Source: Bacillota bacterium (GTDB lineage: Bacteria > Bacillota > Clostridia > Christensenellales > UMGS416). From it: a stretch of 64,000 nucleotides of DNA. The stretch's first letter is position 1. The number at the start of each line of letters is the position of its first letter. This document shows positions 33,668 to 41,654 of this stretch, one piece after another. The stretch is taken from assembly GCA_023421955.1 (NCBI GenBank), contig JAEZSE010000043.1:62001-126000 (forward strand), in the 5' to 3' direction. The translations under genes were made by a program, and so were the position numbers. The notes beneath the pieces were generated by a model that was not told the origin of the DNA, did no database searches, and was given only the letters and a program-made list of their open reading frames with translations.

Positions 33668-33758
33668 TAAAAGATACAACTCTGTTACAACCATAATAAA
33701 ACACTGATATTCAGCCGGGTTAAACTGGGGCCATCACAGAAGAACCAGGAGACCGGCC

Positions 33759-35003
33759 ATGAATAAAACCAATATCGAACCGGAATTATCCGCATATTTA
33801 TCAATAGATTGCTTTGCCATTGAACACAACCTGGATACACTCCGCAAAAAAACCAAGAGCCGTATCATGGCAGTAGTAAAAAACAACGGTTACGGCCTTT
33901 CCTTGCTGGAATACGCCGGGCTGCTGGGAGAGCTGGGTGTGGACTGCTTTGCCGCCGGCAGCTGCGAGGAGGCTGTGGCGCTTCGTGACGGTGGCATTAC
34001 TGCCCCGCTGCTACTACTCACACCGCAACTTTCCATCCAGACCGTGCGGGAGCTCATCATGCGCGATGTGATGCTCACCGTGGGCAGCGTCCCCCAGGCG
34101 GAAACGGTAAGAAAAGCAGCCCGCGAGCTGGGTGCACAGCCCAAGATCCACATCAAGGTGGACACTGGCCTGGGGCGGTATGGTTTTATGCCAGATGACC
34201 TGATGCATGTGGCTCCCGCCGTACGCGATATGGACGTGCGGGGCATTTATACCCATTTTGCATCCCCTTATGCCGACACAAAGATGACACACCGCCAATA
34301 TGAAGCGTTTCTGGAAGCAGCGCAGCAGCTCAAGTCTACCGGCGTCAAGGCGGAGGTGCTGCATTGCAGCGCCTCCGGCGGGATGCTCAATTATCCTCAT
34401 ATGCACATGGACATGGTTCGCCTGGGCTCGGCATTGCTGGGCCGCGTGCCAAACGGGCGGGCACATGGTCTCATGCAGGCCGTATGTCTGAAGGCGCCGG
34501 TGCTGGCGGTGAAGCCGGCAGGTGCCGCCCGAAGGATCGGCTATGGGCAACGAGTGGCAGCGGGCTTTGGCCGTCGTGTGGGCGTGCTGCCAGTGGGGCA
34601 TGCCTATGGCGTAGTCATGCAGAAAGGCATTCTGGGGCTGTGGGCTAAACGGCAATATGCCATAATCAACAACAAACGGGCCCGTGTGCTGGGCCCGCTG
34701 GGGATCGGCGCAATTGCGGTGGATTTGACCGGAGTGCGCTGCGTGGAGGGGGATGAGGCGAAACTGGACGTAAACCCGCTCCATTGCGCGGCAGGCATCC
34801 GGCGGATCTTCGCCAATGCCACCATCGCCGAGCGAAAAGCAGAAGGAGCTCAGCCCTGCACCCAGCGTGCCACAGCAGCCAGCACATCGCGGTTGCGGGC
34901 CCACACCGTCGCAAACTCCAACAACGGCAGAGGGCAAGGGCGGGAACCCACCTCAATGGTAACAGATGGAATGCCCCGGTCATCCATCGCCCAGTCTTTA
35001 TAA
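33759..35003 (+). CDS. alr: alanine racemase family protein with extended C-terminus
   Basis: 414 residues. PLP-dependent, fold III: the PLP lysine is Lys41 in AVVKNNGYG, the substrate-pocket VDTGLGRYGF lies near 136, and the second-domain catalytic Tyr is expected in RIGYGQRVAAG near 262. The usual PIGYADG motif reads PVGHAYG here, so an inner-gate Tyr is His. The family core ends near residue 357 (VNPLH...IRRIF). The last roughly 55 residues are low-complexity and run antisense through the end of the M14 gene, suggesting loss of the native stop. It would supply D-alanine for peptidoglycan if active. Confidence 0.8.
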   Translation: MNKTNIEPELSAYLSIDCFAIEHNLDTLRKKTKSRIMAVVKNNGYGLSLLEYAGLLGELGVDCFAAGSCEEAVALRDGGITAPLLLLTPQLSIQTVRELIMRDVMLTVGSVPQAETVRKAARELGAQPKIHIKVDTGLGRYGFMPDDLMHVAPAVRDMDVRGIYTHFASPYADTKMTHRQYEAFLEAAQQLKSTGVKAEVLHCSASGGMLNYPHMHMDMVRLGSALLGRVPNGRAHGLMQAVCLKAPVLAVKPAGAARRIGYGQRVAAGFGRRVGVLPVGHAYGVVMQKGILGLWAKRQYAIINNKRARVLGPLGIGAIAVDLTGVRCVEGDEAKLDVNPLHCAAGIRRIFANATIAERKAEGAQPCTQRATAASTSRLRAHTVANSNNGRGQGREPTSMVTDGMPRSSIAQSL

Positions 35004-36400
35004 CCGCCAGCATCCAGCTCGTCGGAGCCCTCCAGCGGATATTGTGTGCAAGCACTCACAGCCTGCGCCAAGCCTTTTGACTTTTCGTTAACCGCCTTTT
35101 TGTCTCCGTATTGCCAATAAACGCAGCTGCCAGTGGCATGGTAGCTCACCGTTGCAACAAACCGGTATTGTTTCGTATACTCCATAAGCGCCTGTGTTTC
35201 CGGCTGGTCGGCAGCGGCGTGGCCCTTATAACGCGTTGAGGATGGTCCGTCAGGAGAATTAAGCCCCTGCCAACCAGTAGGAAAGTTGCGGTTGATGTCC
35301 ACACCGACGCCATTTGCTTTCCATTGTACCAGATATTCGGACGAATCGAGATCGGTCAAACCCCGTGCCAGGTCCGACTCATAAATCGTTCTCAGTACGC
35401 CTGTCATTACACCTTTCTGGCTGATCGCCACTCCGTCGGGGTTAGACATCGGAATGATATGCAGGCAGATGCCATCCGGCCACCCGCCCATCGTGCCTCC
35501 AGCAAAAGCAGCCTCCGGGTTTTGCAGGAAATACTCCAACTGCGCCATTACAAGCAGCGCAGTCACGTGTTCCCGGCCATGAATTGCAGCCTGCACCAGC
35601 ACATGATGCTTGGCCTCCACATTGCCCAGGACTGCCACCGGGATTTCCCTGCCCTCTCCGGATTTTCCGGCACTCTTCAGGCGGAGCTGCCTGGGAAATT
35701 TCTTTTCAAGCGCCTGAAGATCTTCCATCATTTGATCGTAGGAGTATTCCTCGATGGGCTTCACTATTTTCAAGCTGGAAAGAGATGAGTCCTTATTCAC
35801 AGGCGACAGGTAACCGCAAAGCACGTAGCCTTGAAGGCCGCCATCGGACTCAATCTTGGCAAATGGCCCGTCAAAGCCGGAAACGTTCACCACTGCCCCG
35901 TTCTGCAGCCGTCCCTGCGACTTGGCGGATGGAGACGGCTTGGCTCGCACCGTGATGGATTCCTCACACTGCACACGGTATTGACAAGGAGCGATATGGG
36001 AAGTTTCGCCGGACAAAGAAGTGGTGCCAGCCGTGTGAACCGGCGATTCGCCGCCACCCCGCAAATCTTCCTGCACGCCTGCAACCAAATAACAGGATAG
36101 CACATAGCCAGTTTCACCCGTGTCACTCACTTCCACCAGTGCAAACCGGCCCTCATATTCCTTCACGGTGACGATTACACCCCGTTCCAACCGCCTTAGC
36201 GCCTTGGCAGATGTGCTTGGTTCTTTCCGCAGAGTCAGATATTCCTCAGCAGCCACAGTGTGCGCACCCATCACCTGCGGCGTGTTGACCGGATCCCCGC
36301 GTTCGCCAGGTGTCGCGCTCCAGACCGGCAGTGCGAAGTAATCGCAGCCGGTAATCAACGCACAAAACAGCAACAGAAAAATGCCAGCAAACCTTCTCAT
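34850..36400 (-). CDS. M14 zinc carboxypeptidase lipoprotein with two SH3-type domains
   Basis: 516 residues. The lipobox LITGC (Cys at 17-19) anchors it outside the membrane. Two bacterial SH3-like domains follow (about 50-120 and 145-215), then an M14 catalytic domain with zinc ligands in HGREH (HxxE, near 283), substrate-binding DINRNFP near 383, His in SYHATG near 434 and the general base Glu in VTIEVG near 488. It fits a gamma-D-glutamyl-diamino-acid peptidase acting on peptidoglycan. The ATG at 36400 begins the signal peptide. The last 154 bases of the locus overlap the opposing racemase frame. Confidence 0.9.
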   Translation of the reverse strand: MRRFAGIFLLLFCALITGCDYFALPVWSATPGERGDPVNTPQVMGAHTVAAEEYLTLRKEPSTSAKALRRLERGVIVTVKEYEGRFALVEVSDTGETGYVLSCYLVAGVQEDLRGGGESPVHTAGTTSLSGETSHIAPCQYRVQCEESITVRAKPSPSAKSQGRLQNGAVVNVSGFDGPFAKIESDGGLQGYVLCGYLSPVNKDSSLSSLKIVKPIEEYSYDQMMEDLQALEKKFPRQLRLKSAGKSGEGREIPVAVLGNVEAKHHVLVQAAIHGREHVTALLVMAQLEYFLQNPEAAFAGGTMGGWPDGICLHIIPMSNPDGVAISQKGVMTGVLRTIYESDLARGLTDLDSSEYLVQWKANGVGVDINRNFPTGWQGLNSPDGPSSTRYKGHAAADQPETQALMEYTKQYRFVATVSYHATGSCVYWQYGDKKAVNEKSKGLAQAVSACTQYPLEGSDELDAGGYKDWAMDDRGIPSVTIEVGSRPCPLPLLEFATVWARNRDVLAAVARWVQG

Positions 36401-36459
36401 ATTAAGCGAATCCCTTATGAATTCAGAAATCCAAATATCCCAACTATCAAGTAATATTA

Positions 36460-36488
36460 AGTATATAGAACTGAGAATGCTCTGTAAA
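36460..36488 (-). promoter_or_regulatory. promoter of the M14 peptidase gene
   Basis: Minus-strand TTTACA, 17-base spacer, TATACT, each five of six to consensus. The leader to the ATG is about 53 bases. Confidence 0.7.
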
Positions 36489-36638
36489 CCACCACGCACA
36501 CTTCTGCCATGTGACTATGGGCCGTATGTAGATTATCCACAACTGCATTAATTCACACATATCCCTGCATTTCTTCCGTGTAATTGTGCACTTGCATAAT
36601 CTCTAGCACAATTTTCTGCAATATTCAGACTTATTCTC

Positions 36639-36667
36639 TTGCTTCTACTATGCCGATATGCTATTAT
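36639..36667 (+). promoter_or_regulatory. promoter of amtB-glnB
   Basis: TTGCTT, 17-base spacer, TATTAT. It predicts a transcript start near 36674, giving a leader of about 142 bases before amtB. Confidence 0.6.
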
Positions 36668-36675
36668 TGCAGTGT

Positions 36676-36777
36676 GAATTGTGAATTTGCTCACGATTCC
36701 ACCAAAAGACACCAGAATAGCAACCAACACGATGAGCAATGGCGTTCAAATCGAAGAGATTTGAGCGCCTTTTTTTA
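36676..36777 (+). promoter_or_regulatory. amtB leader: hexaloop hairpin followed by intrinsic terminator
   Basis: A 9-bp hairpin GAATTGTGA-[ATTTGC]-TCACGATTC (36676-36699) lies at the predicted 5' end. Forty-one bases later a 12-bp hairpin, GGCGTTCAAATC with GATTTGAGCGCC (36741-36769), is followed by seven T. This is a complete rho-independent terminator 38 bases before the amtB start with no gene upstream on that strand, so it looks like an attenuator. Whether an ANTAR protein, another protein or a metabolite controls it is not visible; the hexaloop lacks the A1/G4 pattern of known ANTAR targets. Confidence 0.7.
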
Positions 36778-36815
36778 TATCTTGCAACAATTATCTATGA
36801 GGAGAGGGTAACGAA

Positions 36816-38045
36816 ATGACCATCAACACGGGCGACACCGCGTTCATCCTGATCAGCAGCGCATTGGTGCTGCTGATGACGCCGGCATTGGCATTTTTTT
36901 ACGGCGGCCTGGTGCGCCGGAAAAATGTACTGAACACAATGATGATGTCCTTCGGCACAATGGCTGTTGCATCCATCTTATGGGTGCTGATCGGCTACAC
37001 TTTAAGTTTTGGCAGCAATGTGGCGGGCGTCATCGGCAGCCTGGAGTTTTTAGGCCTGAAGGGCATCGATGCCTCGTCAGTGACCGGTACGATCCCCACA
37101 TTTGTGTTCCTAGCCTTTCAGATGATGTTTGCGGTGATCACGCCGGCCCTCATCACTGGCTCCATCGCCGAGCGCATGAAGTTCACCGCGCTTCTGCTGT
37201 TTGTAGTACTGTGGTCCGTCGTAGTCTATTATCCGCTGGCCCACATGGTGTGGGGGCCTGATGGTTTCCTTCTGAAACTGGGTGCCATTGACTTTGCCGG
37301 CGGCAACGTGGTGCACATCTCCTCCGGTGTGTCAGCGCTGGTGGCCTGCCTGGTGCTGGGCCGACGCAAAGGCCACGGCGTGGTAAAGATGACGCCCCAC
37401 AACGTACCCTTCGTGCTGCTGGGCGCGGGTCTTCTGTGGTTTGGATGGTTTGGCTTCAACGCCGGATCCGCCCTTGCAGCCAACGGCCTGGCGGCCCATG
37501 CCTTCCTCACCACCAACACTGCTGCTGCAGCAGCCATGATCTCCTGGATGGTCATCGACATGGTCACCATTGGCAAGCCCACCGCCGTGGGCGCTGCCAC
37601 CGGCGCCGTGATTGGCCTTGTGGCCATCACACCCGGCGCGGGTTTCGTACCGGTCTGGGCTTCCATAGTCATCGGCCTTGTTGTGTCGCCGCTGTGCTGG
37701 CTGTTCATCAGCAAGATCAAGCCCAAACTCGGCTATGACGACGCGCTGGATGTGTTTGGCTGCCACGGCATCGGTGGCATCTGGGGCGGTATCGCCACGG
37801 GCCTCTTCGCTTCCGCCAGTGTGAACGGTGTGGACGGCCTTTTCTTCGGCAACCCGATGCAGTTGGTGAACCAGTTGATCGCAATCGGCATCACGGTCGC
37901 CATGGCCGTCGTTGGCACGTTTTTGATCCTGAAACTCATCGGCCTGTTTACCAAGCTGAGGGCCACGCCCCGCGAGGAGGCTGACGGCATGGACGGCGCC
38001 GCACACCATGAAACAGCCTATCCGTCATTCACCGGTTTGGATTGA
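36816..38045 (+). CDS. amtB: ammonium transporter
   Basis: 409 residues, Amt/Rh family channel with about 11 membrane helices. The twin histidines of the pore are visible as GGNVVHISSGVSALVAC near 162 and DVFGCHGIGGIWGG near 313. It imports ammonium at low concentration. GAGGAGAGGG precedes the ATG. glnB follows 11 bases downstream, as expected for the partner that plugs the channel when nitrogen is plentiful. Confidence 0.96.
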   Translation: MTINTGDTAFILISSALVLLMTPALAFFYGGLVRRKNVLNTMMMSFGTMAVASILWVLIGYTLSFGSNVAGVIGSLEFLGLKGIDASSVTGTIPTFVFLAFQMMFAVITPALITGSIAERMKFTALLLFVVLWSVVVYYPLAHMVWGPDGFLLKLGAIDFAGGNVVHISSGVSALVACLVLGRRKGHGVVKMTPHNVPFVLLGAGLLWFGWFGFNAGSALAANGLAAHAFLTTNTAAAAAMISWMVIDMVTIGKPTAVGAATGAVIGLVAITPGAGFVPVWASIVIGLVVSPLCWLFISKIKPKLGYDDALDVFGCHGIGGIWGGIATGLFASASVNGVDGLFFGNPMQLVNQLIAIGITVAMAVVGTFLILKLIGLFTKLRATPREEADGMDGAAHHETAYPSFTGLD

Positions 38046-38056
38046 GGAGGAGTATC

Positions 38057-38395
38057 ATGAAGAAGATTGAAGCAATCATTCGGCCCACCCGTTTAGAGGA
38101 AGTCAAAGACGCTTTAAACAAGATGGACATCAGCGGCGTGACCGTTACCCAGGTGATGGGGTGCGGCAGGCAGAAGGGTTACACCGAAGTCTATCGAGGC
38201 ACCGAAATCGAGATCAACATGCTGCCCAAGATCAAGCTGGAGACCGTCGTGATTGACGGTTTGGCCGAGAATGTGATCCAGGCAATCATTGATGCAGCCC
38301 GGCTAGGAGAAATCGGCGACGGGAAGATCTTTGTGTCCGCTATCGAAGATGCCATCCGCATCCGCACCGGCGAGCGGGGAGACGGAGCATTGTAG
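38057..38395 (+). CDS. glnB: nitrogen regulatory protein P-II (GlnB/GlnK)
   Basis: 112 residues. The N-terminus MKKIEAIIRP, T-loop region GRQKGYTEVYRGTEIEI (residues 37-53) and C-terminal signature DGKIFVSAIEDAIRIRTGERG are all intact. Residue 51, the uridylylated Tyr of enteric P-II proteins, is Ile here, so control is probably by ATP/ADP and 2-oxoglutarate only. It blocks AmtB when 2-oxoglutarate is low. GAGGAGGAG lies ahead of the ATG at 38057. Confidence 0.95.
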   Translation: MKKIEAIIRPTRLEEVKDALNKMDISGVTVTQVMGCGRQKGYTEVYRGTEIEINMLPKIKLETVVIDGLAENVIQAIIDAARLGEIGDGKIFVSAIEDAIRIRTGERGDGAL

Positions 38396-38412
38396 TCAAA
38401 GCAAAGCAGGAA

Positions 38413-38446
38413 GCAACGAGCCTCCGCTGATGCGGAGGCTCGTTGC
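38413..38446. terminator. perfect 15-bp hairpin downstream of glnB
   Basis: GCAACGAGCCTCCGC, loop TGAT, then the exact complement. No T-tract follows on either strand, so it may act as a processing or stability hairpin rather than a canonical terminator. It lies between convergent genes. Confidence 0.6.
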
Positions 38447-38471
38447 GCAACACTATGAAACAAGGGCGGTT

Positions 38472-39332
38472 TCACTTCCTGATTACTGGGATCCAGACTT
38501 CGCTGCGGTAGTTCTCGTCATTCTCGCCGTCATAATACAACTCAAAGTCCGGCGTACCTGCATGCTGATAGTCACTGTTGGGCAAGAACTCGCCCATGAC
38601 ACGCTCCCACACCGCCTGGATCGCGTTGGGCATCGGGCCGACGCACTCAAACACCGCCCAGGTGCTGGCCGGGATCTCCAGCGCATCCATACCCGCAGGC
38701 ACAGCAGACCCATCACGCCCAATACCGATCATGTAATGGAAAGTGCCATCGTTCTGCGCATCATAACACACGCCCAACAGATTGGAGCCAGTAACCGTGT
38801 TGCCTCCAATCGCGAGCAATGACGGGATGTCCTTGTCATGTTCCACCCAAAACTGAGGGATTGTTTTACTTTGCTCGTCTCCGGCATTGCTAAAGATACC
38901 AGACACGCCAATCACCCGGAAAGCCGGCTTTTGTTCGATGCGGTAGTTCATTTCCACCACTCCTTTCAATATGAGCGAGAAGGAAAGCTTTGGATAAGCC
39001 TTGAGAGTGATCCCCCGTTCACGGGCAATCTGCGGCGATACACCGTGCAACCGCTTGAATGCCACAGCAAAAGCGTCCGGTGAGTCGTAGCCATACTTTA
39101 CGGCCACATCGATCACCCTGGCATCCGATGTGCTCAGCTCAACAGCTGCTTTGGTAAGCCTGCGCCTGCGAATATACTCGGAAAGGGGCACGTCGGTGAG
39201 CATGGTGAACATGCGCTGGAACAAGCCCGGTGGCGTACAAGCGATGCGCGCGATCTCATTGTAGTCCACCTCTTGCTCGAGTTGCTCCTCGATATAGTCC
39301 AGCGCCCGGTTCATCCGTGCCAGCCAGTCCAT
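38472..39332 (-). CDS. AraC-family regulator with GyrI-like effector domain
   Basis: 286 residues. The N-terminal AraC DNA-binding domain has two helix-turn-helix motifs (YNEIARIACTPPGLFQRMF near 26 and VIDVAVKYGYDSPDAFAVAF near 75). The C-terminal 150 residues are a GyrI-like (effector-binding, BmrR/Rob type) domain, with VIGVSGIFSN near 140 and PASTWAVFECVGPMP near 225. Such proteins usually sense small hydrophobic or cationic compounds. GAGGAGG precedes the ATG at 39332. Confidence 0.92.
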   Translation of the reverse strand: MDWLARMNRALDYIEEQLEQEVDYNEIARIACTPPGLFQRMFTMLTDVPLSEYIRRRRLTKAAVELSTSDARVIDVAVKYGYDSPDAFAVAFKRLHGVSPQIARERGITLKAYPKLSFSLILKGVVEMNYRIEQKPAFRVIGVSGIFSNAGDEQSKTIPQFWVEHDKDIPSLLAIGGNTVTGSNLLGVCYDAQNDGTFHYMIGIGRDGSAVPAGMDALEIPASTWAVFECVGPMPNAIQAVWERVMGEFLPNSDYQHAGTPDFELYYDGENDENYRSEVWIPVIRK

Positions 39333-39657
39333 GGGCTTGCCTCCTCGTTGTGGTGATATGATACAGCATATCAGGATAACATACCCAAGAGTTGGTGTAC
39401 AATTTCTCAAGGTATGATCAACGAAAAAGAGAAGCGGTTTCTACTCATGTCAATTAGGTAAAGGTACTATGGCTAATTACAAAGAAGCAGCGGAAGTTGC
39501 TTGTGGAACTATGGCAAAATCAGGTTAATCTGTTGTCCGGTGTTTGTTTTGATAGTAATTACAGCAAAAAAGACGTATACTAAGAGTACTTCAGCATAGA
39601 CACGGATTCGCACTTCAAGCCTATGGTTGAACCGCCAAAATGATATTGGAGGCATAC
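39333..39657. other. AT-rich divergent intergenic region
   Basis: It holds the upstream region of the AraC-type gene on one side and of a small unknown gene on the other. GTATACTAAG near 39574 may be a -10 for the rightward gene, but no -35 at proper distance is seen. A 19-codon frame at 39469-39528 lacks good support. Confidence 0.4.
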
Positions 39658-40014
39658 ATGAATTTACTTGGAACTGTAATCACACATTCTGCGTTTGGTA
39701 AGGGAACAATTCTCGAACACACCGGCAACTATCTTGTGATTTCTTTCGCGCAGGGCCAGAAGGAATTCCTCTATCCAAATGCGTTTTCCAAGCATATTTC
39801 AGCCGTTGATCCTGAAGTTGCTGCTTTCATCAAAACTGAAGTTGCAGTCTATGAGGCATCAGAAGTCGCAATACTGGAAAACAAACGACAGGAAATGGTT
39901 GCTCAGCAATACAGGCTCCGGGAGGCCCTGCAAAAAGCCAGGGCGGCGAAAAAGCCGACCAAAAAGAGGGCGGCCAAAGTGGTGGCGGCAGCCGCAGCGG
40001 AGCCAACGGATTGA
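39658..40014 (+). CDS. small protein of unknown function with basic Ala/Lys tail
   Basis: 118 residues, not recognised. The first 50 residues (GTVITHSAFGKGTIL, then short beta-like segments ISFAQGQKEFLYP) resemble a small SH3-like barrel. Residues 65-95 are probably helical, and the last 25 are a Lys/Ala-rich tail that could bind nucleic acid. TTGGAGG lies five bases before the ATG at 39658, which is strong support for translation. It ends at a hairpin terminator shared with the ribosomal superoperon. Confidence 0.75.
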   Translation: MNLLGTVITHSAFGKGTILEHTGNYLVISFAQGQKEFLYPNAFSKHISAVDPEVAAFIKTEVAVYEASEVAILENKRQEMVAQQYRLREALQKARAAKKPTKKRAAKVVAAAAAEPTD

Positions 40015-40045
40015 TTTGCCTCCGACGAATCACTGAACAGAATGA

Positions 40046-40080
40046 AAACAGCCGGATACAATGCTCGTATCCGGCTGTTG
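40046..40080. terminator. bidirectional terminator at the end of the ribosomal superoperon
   Basis: A 12-bp stem ACAGCCGGATAC with GTATCCGGCTGT around a seven-base loop. The minus strand continues TGTTTTC, so it can end the rplQ transcript; the plus strand ends the small unknown gene. Confidence 0.8.
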
Positions 40081-40094
40081 TATTCAAGCCTGCT

Positions 40095-40607
40095 TTACAC
40101 CAGCTCGAGGATAACCAGTTCAGCCGCGTCGCCCACGCGGGGGCCGAGCTTCAGAATGCGGGTATATCCGCCCTTGATGCCCTTTTCCTCGGCGCGCTTG
40201 CGATACTTCGGCCCGATCTCTCGGAAGAGCTTCTCCACGACGGGGTTGTTAATCTCTCCGGCACGCTCCTTGTATTCGCTGCGGTTTTCCTTCTTCTGTT
40301 TGGGCTCCGTGTAGTTGTAGAGGGTCTTCATGATCAGACGGCGCGCATGCAGCTTACTGGGCGCATCGTTGGTCACGGTGATCTCCTTGGACTGGTCCTT
40401 CTCATTGAACACAGTCTTTTCCACGGACACGGTCTTGTCATAATCATCTACGGCCAGCGTGATGATCTTCTCGGCGAGCTTCCGGACTTCCTTGGCGCGA
40501 GCCTCGGTCGTCGTGATCTTGCCATGCCAAATCAGGTCGGTCGTCAGCGAACGCAGCATGGCTACGCGCTGATCGGTGGGCCGGCCCAGTTTGCGATGTT
40601 CAGCCAT
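40095..40607 (-). CDS. rplQ: 50S ribosomal protein L17 (long form)
   Basis: 170 residues, against about 115-130 for typical bacterial L17. The conserved N-terminus HRKLGRPTDQRVAMLRSL and C-terminus GGYTRILKLGPRVGDAAE flank an insertion of about 45-50 charged residues (roughly 57-110, including a KQKKENRSEYKER stretch). L17 lies on the outer face near the exit tunnel, so the insert probably projects to solvent. It is the last gene of the superoperon. GGGGGAAAC precedes the ATG. Confidence 0.95.
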   Translation of the reverse strand: MAEHRKLGRPTDQRVAMLRSLTTDLIWHGKITTTEARAKEVRKLAEKIITLAVDDYDKTVSVEKTVFNEKDQSKEITVTNDAPSKLHARRLIMKTLYNYTEPKQKKENRSEYKERAGEINNPVVEKLFREIGPKYRKRAEEKGIKGGYTRILKLGPRVGDAAELVILELV

Positions 40608-40628
40608 TGATGTTTCCCCCTAGTCTGA

Positions 40629-41576
40629 CTAGTCTTCGTTCTTCTTCAGGTAAAGGCCCAGCGCGTTCAGCTTGGCGATGACTTCGTCCAGCGACTTGCG
40701 GCCCAGGTTGCGCACCTTCATCATTTCGTCCTCGGTACGCTGCACCAGCTCGTCCACGGTGTTGATGCCGGCGCGCTTCAGGCAGTTGTAGGAACGGACG
40801 GTGAGATCCAGCTCTTCAATGGTCATTTCCAGGACTTTGTCCTTGCGGCTGTCGTCCTTTTCGACCATGATCTCCACGTTGCTCACATCACCGGTCAGCT
40901 CCACAAACAGTGCCAGATGCTCGGTCATGATCCGCGCGGCAAGGCTTTGTGCCTCATCGGGCCGGATCGTACCGTCGGTCCATACTTCCATCGTGAGCTT
41001 GTCGAACTCAGTGTTCTGGCCCACGCGGGTGTTCTCCACGGTGTAATTGACCTTGCGAACCGGTGTGTAAATGCTGTCCACGGGGATGACCCCGATGGGC
41101 TGGTTGTGGTTCTTGTTGCGGTCAGCACTCACATAGCCCCGGCCCTTTTCCAACATAATCTCCATATACAGCCTGCCGTCCTCGTTGAGGGTGCAGATGT
41201 ACATGTCTGGATTCAAGATCTCGATCTCACCGTCGGGCTCTATGTCGCCAGCGGTGACACGCTTGGGGCCGGTCACGTTGATGATCGCCATCTTGGGCTG
41301 ATCCACGTGCAGTTTGGCTGCAATGCCTTTCAGGTTCAGGATGACCTCGGTGATGTCTTCCACCATGCCGGGGATCGTGGAGAACTCGTGCAGCACGCCA
41401 TCGACCTTGATGCTGGTGGCTGCCACGCCGGGCAGGCTGCTCAGCAGGATGCGGCGAAGGCTGTTGCCGAGCGTCGTGCCAAAACCGCGCTCCAGCGGCT
41501 CAATCACGAACTTGCCGTAGCGGTTGTCGCGGCTCATTTCCACGCATTCAATCCTGGGCTTTTCGATTTCCAACAT
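40629..41576 (-). CDS. rpoA: DNA-directed RNA polymerase alpha subunit
   Basis: 315 residues. The N-terminal assembly domain shows EPLERGFGTTLGNSLRRILLSSLPG near 27-50, written here as its first part only for length. The C-terminal domain (from about 245) has the helix-hairpin-helix segments ELDLTVRSYNCLKRAGI and NLGRKSLDEVIAKL that contact UP-element DNA and activators. It sits between rpsD and rplQ as in most Gram-positives. AAGGAGGG lies ahead with slightly long spacing. Confidence 0.97.
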   Translation of the reverse strand: MLEIEKPRIECVEMSRDNRYGKFVIEPLERGFGTTLGNSLRRILLSSLPGVAATSIKVDGVLHEFSTIPGMVEDITEVILNLKGIAAKLHVDQPKMAIINVTGPKRVTAGDIEPDGEIEILNPDMYICTLNEDGRLYMEIMLEKGRGYVSADRNKNHNQPIGVIPVDSIYTPVRKVNYTVENTRVGQNTEFDKLTMEVWTDGTIRPDEAQSLAARIMTEHLALFVELTGDVSNVEIMVEKDDSRKDKVLEMTIEELDLTVRSYNCLKRAGINTVDELVQRTEDEMMKVRNLGRKSLDEVIAKLNALGLYLKKNED

Positions 41577-41654
41577 TGGCGCAATACCCTCCTTTTACGG
41601 GTTGTGTCGGTTTGCGGTTCACAATCCTCTCACCCACAGCAATCGCTCAGACGA

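Noticed and set aside
36676..36777. ANTAR-target dual hexaloop RNA before amtB
   Set aside because: Only one hexaloop is present, it lacks G at position four, and the terminator loop is five bases, so the known motif is not matched.
39469..39528. 19-codon frame MANYKEAAEV... upstream of the small unknown gene
   Set aside because: The upstream AAGGT spacing is poor and no conservation can be judged; too short to support.
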